Assembly (NCBI RefSeq): GCF_023721835.1
Contig: NZ_JAMKFE010000018.1
Location: 41,507 to 105,506 of the forward strand
DNA from: Caldimonas mangrovi
Lineage (GTDB): Bacteria > Pseudomonadota > Gammaproteobacteria > Burkholderiales > Burkholderiaceae_C
Length of the DNA stretch: 64,000 bases
Direction of reading: 5' to 3'
Shown: positions 27,896 to 36,766 of the stretch, piece after piece
How the letters are laid out: every line of letters starts with the position of its first letter
Numbering within the stretch: the stretch's first letter is position 1
Position numbers and translations under genes: made by a program
Notes under the pieces: generated by a model
What the model was told of the DNA's origin: nothing
Seen by the model: the letters and a program-made list of their open reading frames with translations, nothing else
The model's database searches: none

Positions 27896-29116
27896 ATGTC
27901 TTCCGCTTCCTGCTCCGAATGCCTCGACGCCCGCACGGCCTTGGGCGCCCCGGTCCCCGCCGCGACGCCGGCGCACTGGCCTGCCGTCGCCTCGCTCGCG
28001 CTGGGCGTGTTCGCGCTGGTGACCGCCGAGTTCCTGCCGGCGAGCCTGCTCACCGCCATGGCCGCCGACCTGGGCGTGTCCGCCGGCGCTGCCGGCCAGG
28101 CCGTCACGGCCACGGCGCTGGTCGGTGCGGTGGCCGCGCCGTCGATCCCGCTGCTCACCCGCAGCTACGACCGCAGGCTGGTGCTGCTGGCGCTCACCGT
28201 GCTGCTGGTGCTGTCCAACGCGCTATCCGTCACCGCCAGCAGCCTGCCGGTGCTGCTCGTCGCCCGTGTGATGCTGGGCATCGCGCTGGGGGGCTTCTGG
28301 TCGATGGCCGGCGCACTCGCGATGCGCCTGGTGCCCGAGAACCTGTTCGCACGTGCCATGTCCATCGTGCTGACGGGCGTGTCCGTCGCCACGGTCTGCG
28401 CCGCCCCCATCGGCGCCTGGATGGGCGACCTGTGGGGCTGGCGCAGCGCTTTCGTCGCCGCCGGCGCCGTCAGCATGATCACGCTCGTCGCGCAATTCTT
28501 CACGCTGCCGGCCCTGCCGCCGCGTGACAACCCGAACCTGCGCGTGCTGGGCGAGCTGCTGGCCCGCCCCGGCGTGCGCATGGCACTGCTCGCGGTGTTG
28601 CTGGTCATCTCGGGCCACTTCGCCGGCTTCACCTACATCCGCCCGTTGATGGAGGACGTGACGCATTTGTCGGTCAGCGCCATCTCGGCCGTGCTGCTCG
28701 GCTACGGCATCGGCGGCTTTTTCGGCAATTTCGCGGGCGGCTGGATCGCCGAGCGCAGCGAGCGCCGCGCCATCGTGTTCGGCGGTGCGCTGATCGCTGC
28801 CCTCGCCGCCAGCCTGCTGGTCGCCGGCAGCTCGACCGTCGTCACCGCCGTCGCCGTCTCGCTGTGGGGCTTCGCGTTCGGCGCCTTCCCGGTCGGCTTC
28901 CAGACCTGGATCGTGCGCGCCGCGCCCGACCAGGCCGAAGGCGCCGGCGGCCTGCTGGTGGCGGCGTTCCAGATCGCCATCGCCAGCGGCGCCATCGGCG
29001 GCGGCCTGCTGGTCGACCACATCGGCGCGCTCGGCGGCCCGGCCTTCGCCGTCGCAGCACTCGCGCTGGGCACGGTGCTCACGCTGCGCTATGGGCCGCG
29101 GCCCGCGCGCGCCTGA
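27896..29116 (+). CDS. MFS transporter (DHA1 drug/sugar efflux type)
   Basis: A 406-residue inner-membrane protein with 12 predicted helices and the DHA1 signature LALGVFALVTAEFLPASLLT near the start. Motif A-like LTRSYDRR and the GMLGIALGGFWSMAGALAMR-type region (helix 4-5) match the AraJ/YdhP/NepI exporter group. The start is just upstream of MSSASCSECL. It is divergent from an AraC regulator (77 bases between starts) and followed 50 bases later by an MDR oxidoreductase, suggesting a small inducible efflux-and-detoxification unit. Confidence 0.93.
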   Translation: MSSASCSECLDARTALGAPVPAATPAHWPAVASLALGVFALVTAEFLPASLLTAMAADLGVSAGAAGQAVTATALVGAVAAPSIPLLTRSYDRRLVLLALTVLLVLSNALSVTASSLPVLLVARVMLGIALGGFWSMAGALAMRLVPENLFARAMSIVLTGVSVATVCAAPIGAWMGDLWGWRSAFVAAGAVSMITLVAQFFTLPALPPRDNPNLRVLGELLARPGVRMALLAVLLVISGHFAGFTYIRPLMEDVTHLSVSAISAVLLGYGIGGFFGNFAGGWIAERSERRAIVFGGALIAALAASLLVAGSSTVVTAVAVSLWGFAFGAFPVGFQTWIVRAAPDQAEGAGGLLVAAFQIAIASGAIGGGLLVDHIGALGGPAFAVAALALGTVLTLRYGPRPARA

Positions 29117-29166
29117 CACCGCGGCCTCCTTGCGCTTCCCATTCACCCTGACTGTTCGGAACCCTC

Positions 29167-30204
29167 ATGCCTGCCGACCACGACACCGTCAACCGCCGCT
29201 ACACGCTGGCCGCCCACCCGCGGGGCCTGCCGGCGCCCCAGGACTTCCGCCTCGAAACCACCCCGGTACCGACGCCTGCCGACGGACAGGTGCTGCTGCG
29301 CACGCTCTACCTCTCGCTCGACCCCTACATGCGCAACCTGATGGCAGAGGTCGGCCCCGGCTATGCAGACCCGGTGCCGCTCGGCGCGCCGATGGTGGGC
29401 GGCACCGTCAGCCGCGTGGTCGCGTCCCGCCACCCGAAGTTCGCGGCCGGTGAACTGGTGCTGGCGAACGCCGGCTGGCAGGACTACGCGCTGTCGGACG
29501 GCGCCGACCTGCTGCCGCTCGGCGACATGGCGCAACCGTCGCTCGCACTCGGCGGCCTCGGCATGCCGGGCTTCACGGCCCACGTGGGCTTGCTCGACAT
29601 CGGCCAGCCCCGCCCCGGCGAAACCGTCGTGGTGGCGGCCGCAACCGGGGCGGTCGGCGCCGTGGTCGGGCAGATCGCCAAGCTCAAGGGCGCTCGCGTG
29701 GTCGGCATCGTGGGCGGCGCCGACAAGCGCCGCTATGCCGTCGAAGAGCTCGGCTTCGACGCCTGCATCGACCGCCGTGACCCGCAGTTCGCGCAGCAGC
29801 TGGCGGCCGCCTGCCCGGCCGGCATCGACGTGTACTTCGAGAACGTCGGCGGCGCGGTGTTCGATGCCGTGCTGCCGCGGCTCAACGTCGGGGCGCGCGT
29901 GCCGGTGTGCGGCTTCATCGCCCACTACAACGAGGCCGCCGCACCGGCCGGCCCCGACCGCCTGCCGCAGCTGGTCGCCACGCTGCTGCAAAAGCGCATC
30001 CGCATGCAGGGTTTCATCATCCTCGACCACTACGGCGAGCGCTTCGAGGCGTTCCGTCGCGAGATGGGCGAGTGGGTCGCGGCCGGCCGCGTGAAGCTGC
30101 GAGAAGACCGCGTCGACGGGCTGGAACAGGCGCCCGAGGCCTTCATCGGCCTGCTGCAGGGGCGCAACTTCGGCAAGCTGGTCGTGCGCGTTGCACAGGA
30201 CTGA
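29167..30204 (+). CDS. Zinc-independent MDR-family NADP oxidoreductase (CurA/alkenal reductase type)
   Basis: A 345-residue cytosolic enzyme of the leukotriene B4 dehydrogenase / curcumin reductase branch of the medium-chain dehydrogenases. Seen are LYLSLDPYMRNLM, GGLGMPGFTAHVGLLDIG, the nucleotide-binding AATGAVGAVVGQIAKLKGAR, and YFENVGGAVFDAVLPRL. Zinc ligands of classical alcohol dehydrogenases are absent. Such enzymes reduce alpha,beta-unsaturated aldehydes and ketones with NADPH. Co-transcription with the MFS exporter upstream suggests handling of a reactive carbonyl or aromatic compound. Confidence 0.94.
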   Translation: MPADHDTVNRRYTLAAHPRGLPAPQDFRLETTPVPTPADGQVLLRTLYLSLDPYMRNLMAEVGPGYADPVPLGAPMVGGTVSRVVASRHPKFAAGELVLANAGWQDYALSDGADLLPLGDMAQPSLALGGLGMPGFTAHVGLLDIGQPRPGETVVVAAATGAVGAVVGQIAKLKGARVVGIVGGADKRRYAVEELGFDACIDRRDPQFAQQLAAACPAGIDVYFENVGGAVFDAVLPRLNVGARVPVCGFIAHYNEAAAPAGPDRLPQLVATLLQKRIRMQGFIILDHYGERFEAFRREMGEWVAAGRVKLREDRVDGLEQAPEAFIGLLQGRNFGKLVVRVAQD

Positions 30205-30225
30205 CCGCGCGCCGGCCGGCACGTC

Positions 30226-31407
30226 CTACCGCTGCAACTCGCGCAGCCCTTGCTCCAGGTCGGCCAGCAGATCGTCGACCGCCTCGAGCCCGATGTTCAG
30301 CCGCACCACCGTCCCTTCAAGGGGACGGAAGCGGCGCGGCAGCTCGAAGCAAGGCATGGCGAGGCTGGTGACCCCGCCCCAGCTGTAGCCGATGTGAAAG
30401 AGCTGCAGCGCGTCGATGAAGCGGACGATCTGCTCGCGCCCGTGGTGCGGTGGCAGCACGATGGAAAACACGCTGGCCGAGCCGGTGAAGTCACGCAGCC
30501 AGTGCTCGTGCCCGGGACAGGACGGCAATGCAGGGTGCAGCACCTGCTTCACCTCGGGACGCTGCGCCAGCCAGCGCGCCACCGCGAGCGTGCTGCGCCC
30601 CAGGGCGTCCAGACGCAACGGCAAGGTCTGCAGCCCTCGGAGCGCCAGCGAGCAATCGTCGGGCGAGACGCCCATGCCCAGCAGCTGGTGCGTGTCGCCG
30701 ATGCGTTCATACAGCGAGTCGTCGCGCAGGCTCACCGAGCCGAGCAGCAGGTCGCTGTGGCCGCCGACGTATTTCGTCAGCGCCTGGCAGGCCACGTCGG
30801 CGCCGTGCGCGAACGCGTCGAACAGCACGCCCGCGGCATAGGTGTTGTCGACGGCGACCAGCGCGCCGTGCGCATGCGCTGCCTGCGCGATCGCCCGGAC
30901 GTCCTGCACTTCCATCGTGATCGAGCCGGGACTCTCGCACCACACCAGGCGGGTGTTCGGCTTGAACTGACGCGCCACCTCCGCCCCGGCCAGCGGGTCG
31001 TACACCTCGGCCTCGATGCCCAGCCGCTGCAGCGTGCGCCGTGCCACATCCAGGCCGGGCGCATAGACGTTCTCGGGCAGCAGCACATGGTCGCCCGCAC
31101 CCAGCAGCGCCAGGTCGACCAAGGCCAGCGCCGCCTGCCCGCCCGGGGTCAGGAAGGTGTGCGCCGCCCCTTCGAGTTCGCGCATGCGGGCCGCAAGCTC
31201 CATCGCGGTGGGCGTGCCGTACAGGCCGTAGCGGTAGGGCCGCTGCGCGGTGCGCCAGGTGTCTTCGGTGTCGGCGGCGCTGTCGAACAGCGTCGTCGAT
31301 CCGCGATAGACCGGCATGGCCAGCGAGCGAAAGCCGGCCGGCGCGTGCACCTCGGGCTGCACGAGACGCGTGCGCCACGAAGTCGACGGGGATCGCGGGT
31401 CCGGCAT
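30226..31407 (-). CDS. metC: Cystathionine beta-lyase-like PLP enzyme
   Basis: A 393-residue fold-type I PLP enzyme of the Cys/Met metabolism family. The PLP lysine is K212 in QALTKYVGGHSD; other landmarks are the SLAMPVYRGSTTLFDS start, TPGGQAALAL (cofactor phosphate), CESPGSITMEVQD and VAVDNTYAAG. The MetC-type pattern favours beta-elimination of cystathionine to homocysteine, or of cystine or other S-conjugates. AAAGGAGC precedes the start. It follows, 47 bases on, an amino-acid ABC permease gene that comes after a binding-protein gene, so the imported substrate may be a sulfur amino acid cleaved by this lyase. Confidence 0.9.
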   Translation of the reverse strand: MPDPRSPSTSWRTRLVQPEVHAPAGFRSLAMPVYRGSTTLFDSAADTEDTWRTAQRPYRYGLYGTPTAMELAARMRELEGAAHTFLTPGGQAALALVDLALLGAGDHVLLPENVYAPGLDVARRTLQRLGIEAEVYDPLAGAEVARQFKPNTRLVWCESPGSITMEVQDVRAIAQAAHAHGALVAVDNTYAAGVLFDAFAHGADVACQALTKYVGGHSDLLLGSVSLRDDSLYERIGDTHQLLGMGVSPDDCSLALRGLQTLPLRLDALGRSTLAVARWLAQRPEVKQVLHPALPSCPGHEHWLRDFTGSASVFSIVLPPHHGREQIVRFIDALQLFHIGYSWGGVTSLAMPCFELPRRFRPLEGTVVRLNIGLEAVDDLLADLEQGLRELQR

Positions 31408-31454
31408 GGCAAGCTCCTTTCGGTAGCGCAGGAGGCAAGCCGCATGCCGCGCGT

Positions 31455-32108
31455 TCAGTGAGGAAAGGCCAGCCGCCGCTCCATCAGGCGCTGCACCCGC
31501 TCGAACAGCAGGCTCAGCGCCCAGTAGACGCCGGCCGCCGCCAGGTACAGCGGAAACGGCTGAAACGTGGTGGAGATCAATTCCTTGGTCGCCAGCATCA
31601 GCTCGGTCACGGCGATCACCGAGACCAGCGAGGTGTCCTTGATCAGGCTGATGAGGCTGTTGCTCAGGCTCGGCACCGCCATGCGCAGCGCCTGCGGCGT
31701 GACCACGTAGCGCAGCGTCTGCGTGCGCGTCAGGCCGAGGCTGGTGCCGGCCATCCACTGCCCCTGCGAAATGCCCAGCACCGCGCCGCGCAGGCTCTCG
31801 GACAAGTAGGCCGCGACGTTGAGGGTCAACGCGAGCACCCCCGCGGTGATCGGCGAGAACTCGATGCCCACGCTGGGCAGCCCGTAGTACACGAGGAACA
31901 CCTGCACCAGCAGCGGCGTGCCGCGCATCGCGCTGACATACACCGCGGCCACCTGTGCCAGCACCGGCACCTGCAGCACGCGCAGCAAGGCGACCAAGGC
32001 GCCGAGTGCCAGCCCCAGCACCATCGCCGAGACGGCGAACAGCAAGGTGTAGCCGGTGGCTCGCAGCATCACCGGCGCCGCGAGTTCGAACAGCGCGACC
32101 AGATCCAT
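31455..32108 (-). CDS. Polar amino acid ABC transporter permease (HisM/TcyB type)
   Basis: A 217-residue inner-membrane permease of the His/Glu/Gln/Arg/opine family, with about five helices. The N-terminal family stretch AMRGTPLLVQVFLVYYGLPS and the EAA loop SLGLTRTQTLRYVVTPQALR are clear. These permeases normally work with a binding protein, encoded just upstream, and an ATPase, which is not encoded here. The order SBP-permease-MetC points to cystine or a related sulfur amino acid, but the substrate is inference. Confidence 0.93.
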   Translation of the reverse strand: MDLVALFELAAPVMLRATGYTLLFAVSAMVLGLALGALVALLRVLQVPVLAQVAAVYVSAMRGTPLLVQVFLVYYGLPSVGIEFSPITAGVLALTLNVAAYLSESLRGAVLGISQGQWMAGTSLGLTRTQTLRYVVTPQALRMAVPSLSNSLISLIKDTSLVSVIAVTELMLATKELISTTFQPFPLYLAAAGVYWALSLLFERVQRLMERRLAFPH

Positions 32109-32130
32109 ACAGCGCTCCCATCAAAAGAAA

Positions 32131-32153
32131 CGCCCCCTGCGCAGGCAGGGGCG
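32131..32153 (-). terminator. Hairpin between the binding-protein and permease genes
   Basis: CGCCCCCTG and CAGGGGCG form an 8-base stem with one bulged C, followed on the minus strand by TTTCTTTT. It lies between the binding-protein stop and the permease start, so it probably terminates part of the transcript and gives excess binding protein, a common arrangement. Confidence 0.6.
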
Positions 32154-32178
32154 GTGGGCCAGGCGTCGAGCGACGAGC

Positions 32179-32979
32179 TTACTGAGCCACGGGCGGCTTG
32201 CTCACGTCACGCCCGAACCACTTGTTCGAGATCTTCGCGAATGTACCGTCTGCCTTCAGGTCTTCCAGGGCGCGGTCGATGGCCTGCTTGAACTTCGGGC
32301 TGCCCTTGCGGAAAGGAATCGCGTTGGATTCCACCGTACCCAGCGGCGCCCCGGCCTTCACCGGCAGCCGCGTCTTCTGCGCCAGGTAGGGGATCAGCAG
32401 GCTGTCGTTGAGCGCCACGTCGATGCGGCCCGACGCCAGGTCCTGCAGGTACTCCGGCGCGCCGGGGTAGACGTTCACGGTGGCCCCCGCGATGGCGCGG
32501 GCCTGTTCGGCATAGTTGCTGCCCTGCCCCACACCGATGGTGAGCCCCTTGAGGTCGGCGGCGGTGCGGATCGGGCGCGTCTCGTTCGCGCGCACGATCA
32601 GCTGCGGGCTCGACACCACGTAGGGGGCGCTGAAGGCGAACACCTGCTGGCGCTGCGGCGTGGCGGCCACCTGGTTGACGATCACGTCGTACTTGCCGGC
32701 CTGCAGCCCGGCGAGGATGCCGCTCCACTCGGTGGTGGTGAACTGCGGCTTCACCTTCAGCTTGCCGGCAATCGCCTCGGCGATCTCGACGTCGAAACCG
32801 GTCAGCTGGCCCTGCTCGTCACGGAAGTTGAAGGGCGGGTAGGTGCCCTCGAGCGCGATGCGCAAGGCGCCGCGCTGTTGCACTTCGTCGAGCAGGTCGG
32901 CGGCATGCGCCGGCAATGCGGCCAGAAACGCGAACGATAGCCCGGCTGCGGCCGCCAAAGCTTTGAGGACACGGCTCAT
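32179..32979 (-). CDS. Amino acid ABC transporter periplasmic binding protein
   Basis: A 266-residue family 3 (SBP_bac_3) binding protein with a signal peptide ending PAHA at 26. It shows the family's LRIALEGTYPPFNFRDEQG opening, GFDVEIAEAIAGKL and the arginine-bearing ANETRPIRTAADLKG and GVGQGSNYAEQ segments that bind the amino acid. The ATG at 32979 has GGAG nearby and gives the signal peptide. It heads the run SBP, permease, MetC. Homologues include cystine (FliY), glutamine and arginine binders; the MetC neighbour makes cystine the first guess. Confidence 0.92.
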   Translation of the reverse strand: MSRVLKALAAAAGLSFAFLAALPAHAADLLDEVQQRGALRIALEGTYPPFNFRDEQGQLTGFDVEIAEAIAGKLKVKPQFTTTEWSGILAGLQAGKYDVIVNQVAATPQRQQVFAFSAPYVVSSPQLIVRANETRPIRTAADLKGLTIGVGQGSNYAEQARAIAGATVNVYPGAPEYLQDLASGRIDVALNDSLLIPYLAQKTRLPVKAGAPLGTVESNAIPFRKGSPKFKQAIDRALEDLKADGTFAKISNKWFGRDVSKPPVAQ

Positions 32980-33129
32980 ATATTCATCTCCGGAATAAGA
33001 AACACAAACCATATGACTTGAGAGTTTATTGAGCCAACAAAGACCAGGTCGCGAGGGGGGTTGCCGTCCGTTGGCCTGCAACGCCCGCAGCGTGCACGAT
33101 GTACGCCAGCACAGAGGCGAGCGATCACA

Positions 33130-35262
33130 TCATGGCAGCACCGGCTGATCGATCGCCTGCTGGATGACACGGTCCGCGTCGCGCTGCAGCAGCAAGCGCT
33201 CGGCGACCAGCGCTTCGGCGGCGGCAGTGACTGCCGCCACGTAGCCGGCCTGGTCGCCGTAGAGCGCTTCCAGCGACGGCCGCGTGTCGCCGGCGGCCAG
33301 TCGGTCGGCCTCGGTGCGGTGGAAGGGGATGTAGGCACCGCCCAGGTTGGCCAAGTCCTCGAACGCCGGGTTGGCGACATCGTTGAATTCGAGGCTGGTG
33401 CCGATGGGCACGCGCGCCGCCACGCTGCGGATGCCGGCCAGTGTGAGGCCGGTGCCCGGGTCCACCTGCGGCACCAGGATCGCGTAGTCGCGGCCGGTGT
33501 AGTGCGGCGGCAGCAAGGTGGCGATGCCGGATTCGTCCTCGGCCACGTAGTCGGGGCCGAAGTCGAACAGCTTGAAGCCGTTGTGGCGGGCCAGGTACTC
33601 GAACTCGGGAATCGCGGTCGGCGTTCCGTTCACCGGCCAACTGACACCGCGCATCGTGGGGAAGACCAGCTGGTGCGGCCGCACCAGCGTGCCGTCGGCG
33701 ATGCGCGGCACCTGGTGGTCCGGCGGCGCGACGTCGCGCACGACCCAGTCTTCGAGTGCGATGAACAGCGCCCGGAAGGTGTCGTTGAACTCGACCACCG
33801 TGCCGCGCGGGTAAACCGTGCTGGCCGGCGACCAGCCGATGCTCGCGGTGCCGCCGGGCCCGCCGTGCTGCGTGCTGGCGTAGTAGTAGATGCGCGCGTT
33901 GTCGGGCTGCTCCAGGTCGCGGAACCCCAACGCATCGGTCAGTACCGGCGAGCCCTGCAGTTGCCAGAACTCGGTGCCCGACAGGCCCAGGAAGAACTTC
34001 GGGCAGGTGTTGCCGGCCTCGCAGCGGCGCATCACGCCACCGCTGCGGCCGGCCACGTCGTCGAAGTAGTCGGCGGCCAGGCCGCGCGGCGCCGTCTGCC
34101 CGAACGCGGTGTGGTCGGTGCGCAGGCCGCCACCGCCGCCGGGCACGGCAAAGCGGGTGTTGATGTTCGTCTGCCGTGCCGCGACGTGCGCGTACAGGCC
34201 GTCGCACACGCGCTGCCCGTTGCGCCCTTCGTTGAAGCCCAGGTGCAGGAAGGTCTTCATCGCATTGCCCGACTGCGACGTGCCCTGGCACAGCGTGTGG
34301 GTGATGGCGCCGGCCAGCGGGTTGGGCGAGCCGTCGGCATCGGCAGTCGCGCTGCGGAAGAAGCCCAGCGTGTCGCGCAGCGCCGCCAGCCCCACGCCCA
34401 TCACCTTCGGGTCGCGCGCGACGTAGACCAGCTCGTAGAGGTAGCCGGGGTCGAAGCCTTCCTTCAGGCACACGCGCGTGGCGTCGGGCGTGCCGGGAAA
34501 CGGCTGGTCGGTGGCGTTGCAGTCGGCGAACTTCCAGTCGGCGGCAGCAATGGGAATGCGCGGGTCGGTTTCCTTCACGCGCTTGGTGAGCGAATAGCCG
34601 GGTTGCGTGTTGTCCAGGCTGGCCGGCGCATACGGAATCATCGAGCCGTTGAACACGCCGCCGGGCAGGCTCATCACGGACGTGGCGGTGGTGGGGACCA
34701 GCTCGGTGCGGTAGGGGCCGGTGATGGCCGAGCCGTCGCGTTGGCGTGCCACCGGCACCTGCACCGTCAGGCGGTTGGGGTGGCTCTTGGGCACGTCGCC
34801 CTGCCACGCCGAATACAGCATCACGTAGCCGCGCTCGAAGTACACCGCGTCGCCGGGAGCTGCGGCCAGATTGGGCTCGGTCAGGACGTTGCCGCGGTTG
34901 GGCGCGTCGTAGCGCAGCACGCCGCCGGCCCGGCTCATGTCCTTCGGCTTGAGCATCATGAAGTCGGCGGTGTACTCGACCATGCCGCGCGCGTTCACCG
35001 GCGCCAGCGCCAGGTCCTGGATGATGGCGTTGCGCGGGTCGCGCGGGTCGACCTCGCCATGAAGGGTGCCGCGCACGCGCTCGTACTCGCCCGCGTCACC
35101 GTAGCTGCCGGGGTAGTCCTCGGTGCTGGTGATGGCGAGGCGCAGCTGTGGCTCGGGCCGCGGCCCCGGCGAACCGTCGCCGTCGCTGCCGCCACCGCCG
35201 CACCCTGCGGCGAGTGCCACCAGGCAGGCCCAGGGCAAGGCTCGAAGAAAACCTCGTGTCAT
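33130..35262 (-). CDS. Large alpha/beta-hydrolase-domain lipoprotein
   Basis: A 710-residue lipoprotein: lipobox LAAGC at 17-21 followed by a GGGG linker. The body matches, by pattern, the alpha/beta-hydrolase-domain proteins annotated Abhydrolase_10. A GTSQSGNAMK segment is a good nucleophile elbow (G-x-S-x-G) around residue 320, and several Cys pairs (CNATD, CLKEGF, CEAGNTCPKF) suggest disulfides outside the cytoplasm. The start has AGGAG ahead. It follows a Bug-type binding protein and the AtuA pair on the same strand, 133 bases from the nearest, so it may cleave an ester or lactone for that pathway. Confidence 0.85.
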   Translation of the reverse strand: MTRGFLRALPWACLVALAAGCGGGGSDGDGSPGPRPEPQLRLAITSTEDYPGSYGDAGEYERVRGTLHGEVDPRDPRNAIIQDLALAPVNARGMVEYTADFMMLKPKDMSRAGGVLRYDAPNRGNVLTEPNLAAAPGDAVYFERGYVMLYSAWQGDVPKSHPNRLTVQVPVARQRDGSAITGPYRTELVPTTATSVMSLPGGVFNGSMIPYAPASLDNTQPGYSLTKRVKETDPRIPIAAADWKFADCNATDQPFPGTPDATRVCLKEGFDPGYLYELVYVARDPKVMGVGLAALRDTLGFFRSATADADGSPNPLAGAITHTLCQGTSQSGNAMKTFLHLGFNEGRNGQRVCDGLYAHVAARQTNINTRFAVPGGGGGLRTDHTAFGQTAPRGLAADYFDDVAGRSGGVMRRCEAGNTCPKFFLGLSGTEFWQLQGSPVLTDALGFRDLEQPDNARIYYYASTQHGGPGGTASIGWSPASTVYPRGTVVEFNDTFRALFIALEDWVVRDVAPPDHQVPRIADGTLVRPHQLVFPTMRGVSWPVNGTPTAIPEFEYLARHNGFKLFDFGPDYVAEDESGIATLLPPHYTGRDYAILVPQVDPGTGLTLAGIRSVAARVPIGTSLEFNDVANPAFEDLANLGGAYIPFHRTEADRLAAGDTRPSLEALYGDQAGYVAAVTAAAEALVAERLLLQRDADRVIQQAIDQPVLP

Positions 35263-35395
35263 GTCTGTCTCCTGAGGCGGGCGCGCTGCACCTGCGCACA
35301 GGCAAAGCGCTGCCCAAGGGCGGATGAACCGCCTTTCGGAAGGTGAAGGGACAACCGGGCCCGCGAGCGCCGCGCGGGCGGCTCGCGTCAGCGCG

Positions 35396-36373
35396 TCATT
35401 CGGGCTGGATGCCGGCGGCCTTGATGATCTCGCCCCACTTGCGCGTCTCGGCCGACTGGAACTGCGCCAGCCCGTCGGGCGTGGTGGTGAAGGGGTCGGA
35501 GCCGCTCGCTTCGAAGAAGGCCTTGGCCGCCGCACTCGCCGTGCCGCGCGTCAGCAACTCGTTCAGGCGTTGCACCACCGGCGCCGGCGTGCCGGCCGGC
35601 ACGTAGGCGGCGAACCAGTAGCCCATCTCGTAGCCGGGCACGCCGGCCTCGGCGATGGTGGGCACCTGCGGCAGCAGCGGCGAGCGCTTCGACGCGGTGA
35701 CGCCCAGCGCACGCAGCTTGTCGCCCTTGATCTGCGGCACCCCGGTGGACATGTCGGCGAACATCATGTCGATCTGCCCGCCCAGCAGGTCGGTGATCGC
35801 GTTCGGGTTGCTCTTGTAGGGCACATGCAGGATCTGCACCTTGGCCATCTGCTGGAACAGCTCGCCGGCGGTGCGGCTGGACGAACTGCCGCTGCCGAAC
35901 GACAGCTTGCCGGGGTTCTTGCGCGCATGCTCGATCACGTCGCGCACCGTCTTGAACGCCGAGCCCGGGTGGACCACCATCACCTGGCCGCCCTTGCCCA
36001 GCCCGGTGACCGGGGTGAAGTCCTTCACCGGGTCGTAGCCGATCTTCTTGTACAGGTGCTCGTTGGCCGCATGCGTGGTGTTGGTGGTGATGAGCACGGT
36101 GTAGCCGTCCGCCAGTGCACGCGCGGCCGCCTGCGCGGCCAGCATGCCGCTGGCACCGGCCTTGTTCTCGACCACCACCGGCTGTCTGGTCTCGGCGGTG
36201 AGCGACTCGCCCAAGGCGCGCGCCAACTGATCGGTGGCGCTGCCGGCCGCGAAGGGCACGATGAAGGTCACCGGCTTGTCGGGAAACGCCGACGCCGCGG
36301 TCCCGGTGAAGCCGAGTGCGAACAGCACGGCGGCGGCGAGGCATCGGCGGCGGGTGGAGGTGTAGAGGGTCAT
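35396..36373 (-). CDS. Bug-family tripartite tricarboxylate transporter binding protein
   Basis: A 325-residue periplasmic protein with a signal peptide ending SASA and the Bug (TctC) opening FPDKPVTFIVPFAAGSATDQ. Bug proteins bind carboxylates, amides or small organic acids with two Asp/water-mediated contacts. Most are orphans without TctAB permease genes, as here. It lies 21 bases after the small AtuA-like gene, so it is likely in the same transcript. The ligand is unknown but may be the acid degraded by the AtuA pair. Confidence 0.94.
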   Translation of the reverse strand: MTLYTSTRRRCLAAAVLFALGFTGTAASAFPDKPVTFIVPFAAGSATDQLARALGESLTAETRQPVVVENKAGASGMLAAQAAARALADGYTVLITTNTTHAANEHLYKKIGYDPVKDFTPVTGLGKGGQVMVVHPGSAFKTVRDVIEHARKNPGKLSFGSGSSSSRTAGELFQQMAKVQILHVPYKSNPNAITDLLGGQIDMMFADMSTGVPQIKGDKLRALGVTASKRSPLLPQVPTIAEAGVPGYEMGYWFAAYVPAGTPAPVVQRLNELLTRGTASAAAKAFFEASGSDPFTTTPDGLAQFQSAETRKWGEIIKAAGIQPE

Positions 36374-36394
36374 GGTTTGTCTCCTGTGGGTGAA

Positions 36395-36766
36395 TCAGTC
36401 TTGCGGTGCCGGCGGGCCGGCCAGGCAGTGCGCCAGCTCGGCCGGCACGTCGACGGGCAGGTCCAGCAGCCAGAAGGCCAGCGACTTGCCGTGCGTGTCG
36501 AGGTTGAGCGCGTCGTTGACGCCGCCGTCGAGCACGTGGTCGAGCACGAAGTTCATCGCGTGCAGCCCGGGCAGCAGGTAGCGGCGCACGGCGCTGGGCC
36601 GGCGGTGTGCGAAACGTTCGGCCACTGCCGCTTCGGTGAGTTGCTCCACCAGCACCGGCCACAACGCGGGGTGCCAGGCGATGACGCTGATGTTGGAGCG
36701 GTCGCCCTTGTCGCCGGTGCGGCCGTGGGCAAGCCGGTAGAGCGGAACACGCAGCGAAACGCTCAT
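36395..36766 (-). CDS. AtuA-like small subunit
   Basis: A 123-residue protein corresponding to the C-terminal ferredoxin-fold part of AtuA-type proteins. The stretch LYRLAHGRTGDKGDRSNISV (Gly/Asp-rich, near residues 10-29) and LPGLHAMNFVLDHVLDGGVN are characteristic. Here it is a separate gene whose start overlaps the stop of the large subunit by four bases (ATGA), so the two are probably made in equal amounts and form one complex. The reaction is unknown. Confidence 0.85.
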   Translation of the reverse strand: MSVSLRVPLYRLAHGRTGDKGDRSNISVIAWHPALWPVLVEQLTEAAVAERFAHRRPSAVRRYLLPGLHAMNFVLDHVLDGGVNDALNLDTHGKSLAFWLLDLPVDVPAELAHCLAGPPAPQD

